Source: Pseudoips prasinana
Lineage: Eukaryota; Arthropoda; Insecta; Lepidoptera; Nolidae
Length of the DNA stretch: 64,000 nucleotides
Reading direction: 5' to 3'
Assembly (NCBI GenBank): GCA_951640165.1
Contig: OX621258.1
Coordinates: 8,393,501 to 8,457,500, forward strand
The position numbers were made by a program, and so were the translations under genes. The notes beneath the pieces were generated by a model that was not told where the DNA came from, did not search any database, and was given only the letters and a program-made list of their open reading frames with translations. Positions within the stretch are counted from its first letter, which is position 1. Every line of letters starts with the position of its first letter. This document shows, in pieces, positions 21,506-31,700 of this stretch.

Positions 21506-21939
21506 AGCTATCTCCGAGCGCTTCTAAAATACACTGTGAAGCAAGCCTCTAAAAATCAATGTGAAAAATCGTTGTTCGTTCTAAACCTATGTAAATAAAG
21601 TCATCAAAAAGGCGCAATGAACATTAGAGACACACTTAGTGAGCTGAATTACGGTATTAATGGTGTCTGGGACTGTCTGAGACCCATGTCAAAGTGACAC
21701 TTCTTTGTATGCTCATTTGAAATCAGGTCAAGTGTCTACATACAAATTCAAAGGTATATGGCATGGGGCCCATTAAACACGATAGCTCCGGCAGCTTTTA
21801 TTAATGAAAATCAAAAGCCATAGTAATTATTGTACCTAGACTATGCTTTATTAGCCAATGCTTGTTAAAATATTGAATACATTTACACTTGTAGTTTATG
21901 AGGTCCTTTTTATGCATAAAGCGGTCTCGTACCGACTAA

Positions 21940-22350
21940 ACCTAACCTGCCGTGGACTTCTTATGGCGCCTGATAGAGGGAGCCCCAAGCGGGTATGCTG
22001 CTCCGGTGCCCCCTTTTTGCGCCGTGTCCCAGATGGTCGGGACACGCACCCTAGGAGGAGTCTGGGTTTCCTTCCCCAATTGCCGATACCTGCCAGTCCG
22101 GCATCGCGACTGCGCTACAAATAGTTCGCTGTCTTCCCGTAGTTGCTTGCATGTGGCAGCAGTTGAGGACACTTCTCTTACTGCCACCGCAGCCCCGAGG
22201 GGAATTGGGCTAACGGCTGCCGCTTCCGCCCCGATGCCTCCTCCGACTGCGAGTGGGATCGGCTCGCTCCCGATCCCGCTCGGCGGCCTCCTGGAGCATG
22301 ACTGCCTCACCGAAGGAGACCATGGCATCCCAGTTAGTTAATGAGGTCCT
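21940..22350 (-). repeat. GC-rich LINE-like block, antisense
   Basis: Counterpart of 16200-16580, starting CTAACCTGCCGTGGACTTCT. It extends further and on the minus strand opens with CTGGGATGCCATGGTCTCC, which reads like a LINE ORF1 segment rich in Arg/Glu. It is broken, and the class is inferred. Confidence 0.6.
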
Positions 22351-22373
22351 AGGTTCTAATCAAGTGTCGAGTT

Positions 22374-22432
22374 AACATCATCCTAACGCCCACTGTTGGT
22401 CAAAGGCCTGCCCCAAAGATCTCGGAAGACGT
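22374..22432 (-). repeat. LINE-K fragment
   Basis: CATCATCCTAACGCCCACTG and CAAAGGCCTGCCCCAAAGATC match the 41028 copy's terminal part. Confidence 0.5.
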
Positions 22433-22434
22433 TG

Positions 22435-22875
22435 AACTGTGGAGTCTAAGTTCTAACCTCTATGCTATCTCGACTAGCATATATATTAACATATAACACG
22501 TGAAAAACCTTTTGTTACAACTTCGCCTAACAAATCACGTTGCTTAATACTTTTTTCGAAGTAAGTAACCCAGTTAATCGGGGTGGTGTGAACAGAAATG
22601 TACACCTACATCATACGTTGGGGCTCGTATCGTGGGTGAACGAAAAATGTCCAATTCACGCGCTTGCTGTTGCAGTGGTACAAGCTATAAGCGAAAGCGA
22701 CATATCTTTATTTTTAAATCGAAAATATTACCTCCCGTATCATTTAATATCCTTACCGATCTCAACATATGTAGGTTTGAGTTTACTCTACTAAATGGAA
22801 AAGTTTATGCGATTTTTCGTTTATGGTACCATGACTTTGCTTAAATTAAATTGACAATTCTTATACGAGACTGTT
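22435..22875. other. intron, nothing recognised
   Basis: Two overlapping short frames without domain resemblance. No splice-bounded exon identified. Confidence 0.35.
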
Positions 22876-22892
22876 CAAATATGAAATTCATG

Positions 22893-23003
22893 GGCACAAA
22901 GTACACACCGCAGAACATCCAGCTACCCCAATCTATCAAACTTCTTTTATAGATTTTCAACTTTATCACATAGGCATAAGGTTCACTTGCTGTGCTGACG
23001 TCT
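22893..23003 (+). mobile_element. MITE-P copy, one end degraded
   Basis: CATCCAGCTACCCCAATCTATC followed by TTTTATAGATTTTCAACTTT and GCATAAGGTTCAC, ending GTGCTGACGTCTGTAC. The right arm is shortened. Flanking ATTCATGGGCACAAAGTAC is shared with the copy at 52978. Confidence 0.72.
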
Positions 23004-23100
23004 GTACATCTAAACTTTACTACATGTTGGTCAGACAAATACTTGTCCTGTTCCAGAATTGAACCCAGAACTCGCGGGCACATAGAGACTACATTAACTA
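23004..23100 (-). repeat. SINE-C-like fragment
   Basis: TTGTCCTGTTCCAGAATTGAACCCAGAACTCG resembles an inverted tRNA-like B-box region, as at 50405 and 53470. Confidence 0.4.
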
Positions 23101-23142
23101 CTGTGTCATACAAGCAGTTATTGAATATGATAGAGTAATAAA

Positions 23143-24165
23143 ATATCCTGGAACATTATTCACATCCGGCCATCTAATCCCAAACCAAACCAGCTTGTAC
23201 TATGGAAACCAGATAACTGATATATTAAATATGGTAATTTTCTTTTGTAAATACATACTTAGATAGATAGATAACACTTTATTGCACCAAATCGGAACAT
23301 ACATTGAAACTTATGTAAGTTAACTTATATTATGAGGTACTAACGGCGGTCTTATCGCTAATATAGTAATCTCTTCCAGACAACCGTTGGATGAACCAAA
23401 GCAATGTAGGGAGACAAAGTGGTAGTTGGCAGTGCATCTACTTATATAGATTTACATATATATGTACCTATGTACGAATATTTATATATAAACATATAAT
23501 ATATACATATACATAAATATTAATACTAATTATGAAGACTAAGGAAGTTTTTGAGGAAGGTGGAAGATCGCAAGATGAGAGAAATTACAGTGATAAATAA
23601 TGATTCTTTAAAGTGTTTTAAAAGATGTCAAAGTTTGTGCGCGTCTGATATGCAGAGGGAGTGAATTCCACAATCGAGCAGCCTGTACAGCGAATGATTT
23701 GTCCAAGAAATTAGTGGAATGTGTGGGCAACTGGAGTTCTAGATTCTCTGATGATCACAAGGACCTAAAAGTGTATCACATAGGAATTCAAACCTAACCT
23801 TAAGGTAAGAGGAGCCGTGGGATTAAATAAAATACTGTAAAGAATAGCGAGTTATGAGTATTTCGGCGAAGGCGAATGGGTAACCACTCGAGTTTTCTAC
23901 GAAATTCGGAAACGTGATCATATTTGCGGAGCCCAAATATGAACCTTATGCAGAAGTTTTGAAGCCGCTCGAGTTTATCTAGTTTGGCCTCCGTAAAATA
24001 GTCCGTCAAGATAGCTGGCGTCAGCATAGTCAAGGATACTTTTAAAGAAAATTACACCCAAACTCAGGAGAAACAGGCATGGTATTGAACACAAATATCA
24101 GTTCTGGGTGGGAATCGAACCCACGACCTGCGGCGTCAAAGACAACCAACCACGCAAACCTAACC
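23143..24165 (-). mobile_element. SINE-B split by a LINE insertion
   Basis: The tail and body (CATCTAATCCCAAACCAAACC, AACCAGATAACTGATATATT) lie at 23143-23245. The head (GGGTGGGAATCGAACCCACG) lies at 24045-24165. The 800 bases between are a LINE-H fragment, so the SINE is the older of the two. Confidence 0.82.
23246..24048 (-). mobile_element. LINE-H (jockey-like) 3' fragment
   Basis: Minus-strand coding of the reverse transcriptase C-terminus in broken frames: LDKLERLQNFCIRFIFGL and LEWLPIRLRR (about 24000-23850), then VQAARLWNSLPLHIRRAQTL (about 23690-23630) and a stop. The 3' UTR contains the inverted TTTATTGCACCAAAT tail. 5'-truncated, dead, nested in SINE-B. Confidence 0.82.
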
Positions 24166-24365
24166 GTGTGCTTCTATCATAGTGCTATTTAGCTTAAATC
24201 CGATAACTATCTTTGAATACACAAACAAAAGTTGAATATGAAAAACCAAAACTTTCAGGTTTTTAAAGCACAAAATTTCTCTATTTGTTGTGGGCTTAAT
24301 TCAGTATTTTTAAATCGAATATTTTTATTTTAAGAACCCGAAACTGTTTCCTACTATGATGATAT

Positions 24366-24722
24366 CTTCCCGGCCGAATTTCGGCCACGGTGGCCATTCT
24401 CAATGGAGATTAGCCAATTGACATATTATAGTGCACAAGTGTGTGCGCAAACACAGAGGCACTTTCGATTCCATCACTCTCATGATCCGATGAAACGACT
24501 AACGGCACGACCGGAAAGAGGTCAGGTACAGGACCGACGGCTTTACGTGCTCTCCGAGGCACGGGGGTGTAATACCGCCAACTTCCAGACTTCGGGCTGA
24601 TACTGAGAAATTTCTTTTTTACGGAAAAATCTCAAAATCACTTTTTGGCCCGACCCGGGATTTGAACCCAGGACCTCATTTTCTGCGGTTGAACACGCTA
24701 CCGCTAGACCAACGAGAAGGTC
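24366..24722 (-). mobile_element. SINE-D, full length, antisense
   Basis: Complete about 355-base copy: tail CGGCCGAATTTCGGCCACGG, middle CGGAAAGAGGTCAGGTACAG and GAGGCACGGGGGTGTAATAC, then the inverted B box GGGATTTGAACCCAGGACC at about 24657 and inverted A box CCGCTAGACCA at about 24701. Reverse complement of the A box (TGGTCTAGCGG) fits the pol III consensus. Confidence 0.88.
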
Positions 24723-25239
24723 AACTACTATAAATGAACGTTTAAATTATTATGCGAAATAAAGTTAATACGGGAACCAGCATATTCATTTAAGTTATAA
24801 TATAATAAATAAATTTCAGAGTAATTAATGTACATACGCGAAAAATATATACTTCTTGGAGGTACTCTTTTATTTTTCTTGAAATAAGTTTTTTTATTGA
24901 GATCCGCTATACATATATAGTAGTATATGTATATTAGAGGTATAAAGAGAAATCTCGCTACCGCTTACACTTTAGCCCATTCACACCTTTCTTTGACAAG
25001 GGTATGGACCCCATTGTTCTACACAATTTTTTCATTCACTCCCAGCTTTTCATCGTACCATATTATACACATCGTACCATATTATAACAATTATGTATGT
25101 TCAGTTGTTTGAAGGCGGGAACTAAGTAATTGGGTAGACCGTTTATTAAATTGTTCTTTTTCGGGAAATTAATTTGTAAAGGGGAACATTATGATAACGG
25201 TTTTGTTTGGGTGATTACTTTTGTTTTTTTTTTTGTGTG
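24723..25239. other. intron, nothing recognised
   Basis: AT-rich with a (CATCGTACCATATTATA)x2 near 25051-25085. No exon is seen. Confidence 0.35.
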
Positions 25240-25600
25240 TAAGAAACGGCTTTGTGGTTTATTTATATGCCGTGGAAGTGGTGCGAGGGGTATACCAGCA
25301 AAATCACTCAACAACCTATTAAAATACTAAGGATTATTAAGAAATTCCGTAAGTACTATATTAGAACGAGTATCCGAAGCGGCATTGTTAGGATCATACC
25401 AAATTTGGCTAGGAAGAGGGGCAACACTGAGAGACAGAGAAGGTGAGCGTTGATTCTTCACAGGGTGTCCCCTTAAACCTACATCTGAGTTGCAAGTTTC
25501 GGACTCTGTCGAGTGCTCCCTCCTCTGCCATGCGATGGACCCGGTTTCTGCACGGTGAATCCATGGAATGTTAAGAATTAGGTCGTTGTGTAAGATTTTC
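25240..25600 (+). mobile_element. LINE-M fragment with GARGIPAKS motif
   Basis: One frame reads GSGARGIPAKSLNNLLK (about 25273-25323), the GARG..AKS type motif near the C-terminus of retroelement polyproteins. Downstream AGGAAGAGGGGCAACACTGAG and TGGACCCGGTTTCTGCACGG match the minus-strand copy at 47268-47650. Frames are broken. Confidence 0.6.
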
Positions 25601-25847
25601 GTGTATGGACCATAGTCTTTCCGGACGGCAAAAAGTTGAGATAAATGTGCTGATTTTACAGTTTACGTAACGTTGTATAAATATATCTCGCGCTAATATC
25701 TAGTCTCCATTGTGGCTAACTGCCATTAATGAAATTAAAATAGCTTGTTCTCAAATACTCAGGCCTCTTCACCGTTTGACCAATCCCTATGCTCTTAATC
25801 ATCGACTCGTGTGTTTTTATGTGATTTTATTGGCCGATATAATAATA

Positions 25848-26112
25848 TCCTCCTAGCCGAATTCTGGTCACGGCATTCACGGTTATAGTGCACTGTTGTG
25901 CTGTGCAGTGATGGGTCGTCTAGGTCAGGTACAGGAGCGACGGCTTTACGTGCTCTCCAAGGCACGGGGGTGTAATACCGACAACTTCCAGACTTCGGGC
26001 TGACACTAAGAAATTTTCTATTTACAGAAAATCACAAAATCACTTTTAGCCCGTCCCGGGTTTGAACCCAGGACCTCGTTATCTGCGGTAGAACACGCTA
26101 CCGCTACTACCA
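25848..26112 (-). mobile_element. SINE-D, antisense, internally deleted
   Basis: TCCTAGCCGAATTCTGGTCACGG, GGTCAGGTACAGGAGCGACG, inverted B box GGTTTGAACCCAGGACCTCG and a decayed A-box end ACGCTACCGCTACTACC. Confidence 0.8.
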
Positions 26113-26240
26113 CTACACCGTCGATGTATAGAGAGATAATATATATATGTATATATAATAATCTATAAATATATATAATATATATATAATATAATATATT
26201 ATAAATATATATAATATATATATATAATCATCATCACCAT
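26113..26240. repeat. (TATA)-rich microsatellite
   Basis: Imperfect TATATATAATA tract, low complexity. Confidence 0.8.
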
Positions 26241-26532
26241 GATAGTTAGACGACATTATTACCCAATAACAGGCGAAATAAAAACCATAACAAAATAAAC
26301 ATTTTATAACTACATAATCCAAATAGGGGAGAACAAAATTGGATCCCGAACCGATTGAATGCGTGCTATTGGAAATAGCAACTGTCAAATGCACAGCCAG
26401 ATCGCGAACATGTAATTTGACGTTATGGAGGGTGAAATATTGAATAACAATTTATAAACTTAAAATAAATAATGGAATATACATACCTAGAATGTAATTT
26501 TCTTCATTTGTAATAAGACAATTTTATATATT

Positions 26533-26745
26533 CTAGGTGCCGTGTGGCTGATGATCTCCCGAGAGAATATCTACTATAGAGCATCAGCGTCTCTCAGTGT
26601 ACCATAATACTGCGATCGCCAACCCGTCTGCCAAGCATGGCATATTATATTATAGCATATTCCAAATGATGGACATAACTATATTTTGGAAATCTTTTGG
26701 GGAAGCCTTTGTGCAGCAGTGAATATCATTAGTCTGAAATGACAA
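26533..26745 (+). repeat. LINE-J 3' end, sense, degraded
   Basis: CGATCGCCAACCCGTCTGCC, GGAAATCTTTTGGGGAAGCC and TTGTGCAGCAGTGAATATC, corresponding to 20868-21128. Confidence 0.68.
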
Positions 26746-26763
26746 TGTTGGTATCTTCTAGGA

Positions 26764-27151
26764 CCGGCGCTGGGAACAAACCCCAGCGCAAGAGTATGCG
26801 GCGCCCGTCTGGCTTCTCCCCGGCTGGGCGCCGCCCCTGGGACCGCTGGCGTTTCGAGGAGAAACTCCACTCGTCTTGTATAAGCGTTCCCGGGAAGAGG
26901 TAACCTGCTGTAGCTCAGGTAGCCTAAACGCGCTTTTGCGTGCTGGGGAGGAGGGAAGGCATGCGGGTCCCTCCCCTCCCCGGGTGAGAGCCTCGCGGAC
27001 GCTCAGTGTACAGCGGGGGTACTGGAGAGATCGTTCACGAGTATCCATAGCCCCCGCTACAAGCACTGTGAGGCTGGCTACCGTGGTGGTTTTAGTGGGT
27101 CGAGCCCTACACAACGTGCGATTTGAGCATTTCCACCACGTAAAAAAAATA
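26764..27151 (+). mobile_element. GC-rich retroposon with 13-bp TSD
   Basis: Flanked by perfect direct repeats GTATCTTCTAGGA (26751-26763 and 27152-27164) and ending in TAAAAAAAAT, so it was inserted by target-primed reverse transcription in plus sense. It is strongly GC-rich (CCCCGGCTGGGCGCCGCCCC) against an AT-rich background. One frame reads YKRSREEVTCCSSGS, which might be LINE-derived, but I do not recognise the parent. The perfect TSD suggests a fairly young insertion. Confidence 0.75.
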
Positions 27152-27314
27152 GTATCTTCTAGGAGGTTTTCACTGCTTCGTCGGACAATACAGACAAGTG
27201 GGGCTTAAGACCTCTTGCAAAATTACTAACTAAGGTATCCGCGCTGAAGCGTGACATTTGAAGTTCGAAGTTCAACGCAGTAAATGCCGAAAAATGCATG
27301 AGTGGGCTGGATGC

Positions 27315-27793
27315 CTATGCTAAAGCAAAGGAGACTTCGATGGCTTGGCCATGTACATCGCATGGCCCCCGAGAGACTACCACGCCAAGTGATGCTGGGG
27401 CAGATAGCAAATGTGAAAAGACCTGTTGGACGTCAAACTTTAAGATTCAAAGACTCTTGCAAGCGAGATATGGTAAGTTTTGGAATTCAAATCGATGGTT
27501 GGGAAGAGCGTGCCGAAAAGAGCCCCGCATGGTGTCGAGATATAAAAATCGGTGTCACGAAACTCGATGAAGACTGGTTGCAAAATCTCAAACAGAAAAG
27601 TCTACGTCGTGAATTACCACCTCCTATAGATACTCCTTTCAATTGCGAACGTTGTGGGAAAAAATGCCACGCGGCTATAGGGCTCTATAGCCATAAGCGA
27701 CGATGCGGCAACCCGTAGTTTTAAACTCAAATTTATACACACTAGCGCTGCAACAAACATCTACACGGATGCCGTGGCCTGCATGCAGCAATG
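27315..27793 (+). mobile_element. 5'-truncated LINE with 21-bp TSD
   Basis: Flanked by 21-bp direct repeats ATGCATGAGTGGG(C/G)TGGATGC at 27294-27314 and 27794-27814 with a single mismatch, exactly 500 bases apart. The insert carries the 3' end of a LINE ORF2 plus a short 3' UTR ending GCAGCAATG. Confidence 0.82.
27317..27718 (+). pseudogene. LINE ORF2 C-terminus with C2H2 finger
   Basis: Uninterrupted frame for the last ~130 codons of a non-LTR retrotransposon ORF2 protein. It contains the post-RT motif LKQRRLRWLGHVHRM and finishes with a zinc-finger-like CERCGKKC...IGLYSHKRRC just before the stop. The catalytic RT and endonuclease are absent because the copy is 5'-truncated; a start codon at 27302 lies in the target duplication and is fortuitous. 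Lack of stops fits the young TSD. It is not a host gene. Confidence 0.82.
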
Positions 27794-27879
27794 ATGCATG
27801 AGTGGGGTGGATGCAGTGCATTTTGTGCAACGTTCATTCTGTGTTAATATGCAAAAACCGCAGTCACTTTTTCAAATGA

Positions 27880-28100
27880 AAATCGGAGAAGACATGTTCA
27901 AGTCGAATCTAAACTAAGACACGGCGGGCGATGGTGGAAAGAGCAGTTATACTTTTAGTCGCAAGTACGATATTTCAGATTATGTATTGCATCACGAGAG
28001 TTTCTAATAGCCTTGCCTTGCTCTAGGTCAGGGGTGATCTCATCGTTATGATTTAGTGTCGCTAGTGTGTTTCACAAATAGTTTGGGATACTTAAGTAGC
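27880..28100 (-). repeat. repeat O fragment
   Basis: CTAAACTAAGACACGGCGGGCG, CGCAAGTACGATATTTCAG and GCATCACGAGAGTTTCTAA are diverged matches to 31460-31700 and 48110-48290. Class unknown; a LINE 3' region is likely. Confidence 0.45.
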
Positions 28101-28560
28101 TCACACTACTACTAAATGAACAATGCATTTAACATCCGCTTGTTAACACGCTGCACTTAAAATTGGTTGATCTGTTTCGGAGTTTGCGGATCAAATACTA
28201 CAGAGTAATCTATGAATTTATCGTTTACTTATAAACTTGCTGACATTTTGTTTCGTTTAATGTAGATTATATTATGCTGTATCCTATTCTAAATTATATG
28301 AGTATATTATTTTATTTTATTCATTTCTCAAGAAAACTTACCTACAGCTAGTTTACAAATGGAAAAAGGAATAGTAACAGAAGGTGAATAAATGTTTTCA
28401 CTTACATGCAATGGTTTAGTGTTAGGTTTGTTGGTACACACAGTGAAGTAAATAATGGAAATGTGTTGGCCAATGTTATACACAAAAACTTTAAATTTCG
28501 AGGAGGTATCTAATCAATTAATTAATTATTGAGAAACGATCTCTAAGTGTTTTTCTAAGG
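28100..28560. other. intron, nothing recognised
   Basis: AT-rich intron sequence without shared repeat or exon. Confidence 0.35.
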
Positions 28561-28563
28561 TAC

Positions 28564-28697
28564 AAACGCCAGCACATCCAGCTATCACAATCTGTCAAAT
28601 TTCTTTTATAGATTTTCAACTTTATCACCTTAGCATAAGGTTCACTTTCAATTGGGGAAATTTGACAGATTGTGGTAACTTGATGTGCTGGCGTCTA
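28564..28697. mobile_element. MITE-P, near complete
   Basis: Left arm ACGCCAGCACATCCAGCTAT, centre TTTTCAACTTTATCACCTTA, right arm GTAACTTGATGTGCTGGCGT. The arms are inverted over roughly 40 bp. Confidence 0.85.
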
Positions 28698-28744
28698 AAC
28701 AACACTGAGTTGGAATAAAAGTAAATATCAATATTCCGACAAGT

Positions 28745-28987
28745 CATGTTCATCATGAAAGCCAAATGTCCACAGTCCACAGCTGGATATAAACCTGCCC
28801 AAAAAATGGGGGGATATGCCATAATCGCCACGCTTGGCAGACGGGTTGGCGATCGCAGTTGGATGGTCATAGTTCACAGAAAAACGCTGCTGCCCGTTCT
28901 CTGGTAGGTATTCCTTTGGGACGCTTTCTACGCCCCGCACGGGATGAGATAGGGTGATGATATTCTTCACCGTCACCACACAGCGTC
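28745..28987 (-). repeat. LINE-J 3' region, antisense
   Basis: CACAGCTGGATATAAACCTG, CCACGCTTGGCAGACGGGTT and CGGGATGAGATAGGGTGATG. It ends about 30 bases from the donor of the exon at 29020-29133. Confidence 0.75.
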
Positions 28988-29019
28988 ATGTTAAAGGTTA
29001 AAATATAATTATGCCTTAC

Positions 29020-29133
29020 CTCCAACAGCTATACATGTGAGATTAACTTCTGCACCCTCATCGTAGGGCCCGAGGACACCGCCTCGGATCTCGTTGCCTT
29101 CATGGTTCAGGATTATCAGGCGTTCAGGTGGTA
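29020..29133 (-). CDS. Sidestep-family exon: start of Ig domain 2
   Basis: Third detected coding exon, 114 bases: two bases finishing an Ile codon, 37 codons, one base of a Gly codon. It reads PPERLIILNHEGNEIRGG and then VLGPYDEGAEVNLTCIAVG. The PP opening is the inter-domain linker, the GPYDEG-type turn is characteristic of the family's second Ig domain, and Cys is its first disulfide partner. The acceptor is TTTTTTCTCTAG and the donor GAG|GTAAGG. Charged, CG-containing codons contrast with the AT-rich surroundings. Confidence 0.9.
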
Positions 29134-29244
29134 CTAGAGAAAAAATACTTTAAGTTTGATTGTAACGAAACAGTGATAAGTATAAACTACGCTAAGGTAC
29201 GAAAACCCTTCTTATTTAGTCCGTATCAAGGACCTTGTTAATCA

Positions 29245-30105
29245 AGTTTATCGGCTGCGTACCTATTGGACCTACAAGATTTGACCCTCTATCACAAAAG
29301 TACCCGTCTGACCTCATTTTAAGTCCGTTTGGACCTTCTTTAAAATATAATAATCAATGTGCCCATTGGACCTCTTTTTAAGTAACCTTTGGACTTTCAA
29401 AATTAAAACTACTAAAGATGAACCTGTTGGACCTCTTTTCTAATACCTTTTAGACCTTAAAAAAACATGTTTTCATTTAGTATTCACCGGACGTTATTTT
29501 AGTAAGAAAAGGCATAGTTTTGTTGAAAATTTTTAACCAGAATTCTAATAATTAGGAGAAATTGCATAAGCGAATACAGGCACACTAGCGACAAACAGCA
29601 ATCCGTGGTCAGTAGAAAAAACACAAGAAATTTTAATGTAAACTATTTCTCTTGATATTGTTTTAAATTTACAGGTGTGTATTGGATAAATATTAAAAAA
29701 ACCCCAAGAACAAATATCAATAATACTGAGGTATACCTATTGTAATATTTTATATGTAAAACAACTTCCTAACTATCTAAAACATTCTAAATTAACATAT
29801 CTAGCATGCATTTTTATGTATACGAGCTTCAAGATCTGTCAAATTATTTGTATTATTATTACATTATTATTGTATGTATTATTTATAACAGAACGTTGTG
29901 ATATTTTATATTTTTGATTAAAATATTGATTTATATTGTAGTGTTTTATTTATGATAAGGTGTCTCACTTTTGTGCACGATTGGATTTAAGCTTTTCATA
30001 CGAAGACATGTGAATGAGGTCCAACAGAACATAATAATATCATCGTCATCTTTGTAGACGAGGTCCAAACTAGGTGGTCCTACGGGTACATAGCCAGTTT
30101 ATCAA
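29245..30105. mobile_element. foldback DNA element with TTGGACCTC repeats
   Basis: Left end ATCGGCTGCGTACCTATTGG is mirrored at the right end as CCTACGGGTACATAGCCAG (inverted). Subterminal motifs TTGGACCTC/TTTGGACCTT are repeated four or more times on the left in one orientation and as GAGGTCCAAC on the right in the other. No coding capacity. The element fills most of the 1.38-kb intron between two Sidestep-family exons. Confidence 0.6.
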
Positions 30106-30279
30106 TGGAAATGGAGCCGTCGCGTCGTACGATTGTGGGTAATTAAAAAAATCCTTAAGGTAATAGCGATTGACCATGTCAATCACAGCACCCCAAGTGC
30201 GGCTCAACTTAGGGTTTCGATGATAAGTTTCTTAAATTTAAATGGCTGTAGCCACATTTACTGACCAGTCCAAACCAGA

Positions 30280-30491
30280 CCAACAACCGAATTAAGGTCG
30301 GGCTTAGGACCGATTGCTTTACATGCTCTCTGAGGCACGGGGGTCTTATACCGCCATCTCCAAGACTTCGGACTGTTACTGACAAATTTTCTTAACAGAA
30401 AACTACGACAATCACTGTTTTGCCCCGGCCCGGGTTTGAACTGCTGCGGTTCTGCGGTTGAACACGCTACCGCTAGAGCAACGAGGCAGTC
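30280..30491 (-). mobile_element. SINE-D, antisense, 20 bases from an exon
   Basis: GGACCGATTGCTTTACATGC, CCGGCCCGGGTTTGAACTGC and ACACGCTACCGCTAGAGCAACG. Its tRNA-like 5' end lies at about 30490, only about 20 bases from the splice donor of exon 30511-30596, in the same transcriptional sense as the gene. Confidence 0.82.
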
Positions 30492-30510
30492 AAAAAAGGT
30501 ATTAACTTAC

Positions 30511-30596
30511 TAAGCACGGTGAGGTTAAGCCTAGTGTTCTTAGTCGGAGACTTGATGAAGTCCACGCGACATCTGTATTGTCCGCTGTCTTCCGGC
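30511..30596 (-). CDS. Sidestep-family exon: end of Ig domain 1
   Basis: Second detected coding exon, 86 bases: one base completing an Arg codon, 28 codons, then one base. It reads [18 protein letters not shown] and then [13 protein letters not shown]-x-Y-x-C is the classical Ig strand-F signature, and the CRVDFxxSPTxN continuation is the hallmark of Sidestep-family first Ig domains. The acceptor follows GTTTCAG and the donor is A|GTAAGT. Confidence 0.92.
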
Positions 30597-30769
30597 CTGA
30601 AACAAAACGTGGGTTTAGAAAGCAACATTCTTTGGGTAGGCACCTGGTGGCTTAATCACTGGTAACTTATGCTTATGTAGTTAGATTGAACATCCTTTGC
30701 TATACTGGTCATTATTATATTGTTAGTCGTGAGACGACAACCGCTGAACAAAAACCACCCCCAAGGATC

Positions 30770-31085
30770 TTGCGATGATCGATGATCTCGAGAGGTTCTA
30801 CGGACAGCTGTATACGAAAACCCAGTCACCTGTCGATAGTTGTGCCTCAGATCCCAGAGCACGACTAACCCAACACTTACCGACGACATCCCGGACGTCA
30901 GCCTGTGCGAGATTAGAATGGCTCTCGAACAGCTTAAGAACAACAAGGCGCCTGGTGATGATGGAGTTACGGCAGAGCTTCTGAAGGCGGGTGGTACACC
31001 AATCCTACGGGCCCTTCAGAAGTTATTTAACTCCGTCATACTAGAAGGTCAAACGCCACAAGCATGGCACAGGGGTGTGGTGGTG
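30770..31085 (+). pseudogene. RTE-type LINE reverse transcriptase fragment
   Basis: Reads DDLERFYGQLYTKTQSP in one frame, then after a frameshift near 30850 IRMALEQLKNNKAPGDDGVT and AELLKAGGTPILRALQKLFN. The LKNNKAPGxDG motif is the N-terminal part of non-LTR reverse transcriptases of the RTE type. The catalytic YADD is not reached. It lies in antisense within a gene intron and is followed by a LINE-J piece. Confidence 0.8.
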
Positions 31086-31087
31086 CT

Positions 31088-31178
31088 ATTATTATGGTGA
31101 TAGTAAACAAAGAGCTGTTGCTTCCCGTTGTCTGGTAGTTATTACTTCGGGACGATTTCTAAGCCCCCCCTCCCCCCC
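31088..31178 (-). repeat. LINE-J fragment
   Basis: GCTTCCCGTTGTCTGGTAGT and TCGGGACGATTTCTAAGCCC match the J family, running into a C-rich tract. Confidence 0.55.
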
Positions 31179-31339
31179 CTCCATAAGAATAACTGCGGTG
31201 GAACATTCACACTGCTAATTAAAGTATTGAATTCTCTTATATTCAAAATTAACTCTCTATTCGTAGACAAAACCACACGTAATTCCAAAAACAAGCTTAA
31301 AAGGAAGGACCTCATCTTATCTAAAATTTAACTAACTTG

Positions 31340-31700
31340 CGCCCGAGGGAACCCCCTTTAGACTTCAACCCTCGGAGAGAGTGTCGGTTTTTAGGGAGGT
31401 TTAGTACAATTTTCGCTCTACGTTAATACGCGAAAAAGCGGGACGCTTGTCCAATTTAGGATCGGAGAGGGCATAGATGCAGATGTAAACTAAGGGTCAT
31501 GGGGGGTGACGGGGCGGTCCCAACCATTCGCGGTCATCAAGTACGATAAATAAATAAAATAAAAAAGGTTTTTATTCACGTAGACTTTAAGAAAGCGCTT
31601 GTAAATAGTCAGAACATGTTTGTAGTAATACAGTTATTATTTCTAGTTACTTATTACATAGTGTCACGAGAGTTTTTACTAATCTTATACAATATCTACC
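31340..31700 (-). repeat. repeat O interrupted by LINE-N tail
   Basis: CGCTCTACGTTAATACGCG and TAAGGGTCATGGGGGGTGAC match 48140-48210. At about 31553-31650 a minus-sense LINE-N tail (AAAAAAGGTTTTTATTCACG) interrupts it, then GTGTCACGAGAGTTTTTACT resumes repeat O. Confidence 0.55.

Noticed and set aside
26876..27208. 110-codon frame as a host gene
   Set aside because: It is within a retroposed insert with target duplications and runs past the insert's poly-A end.
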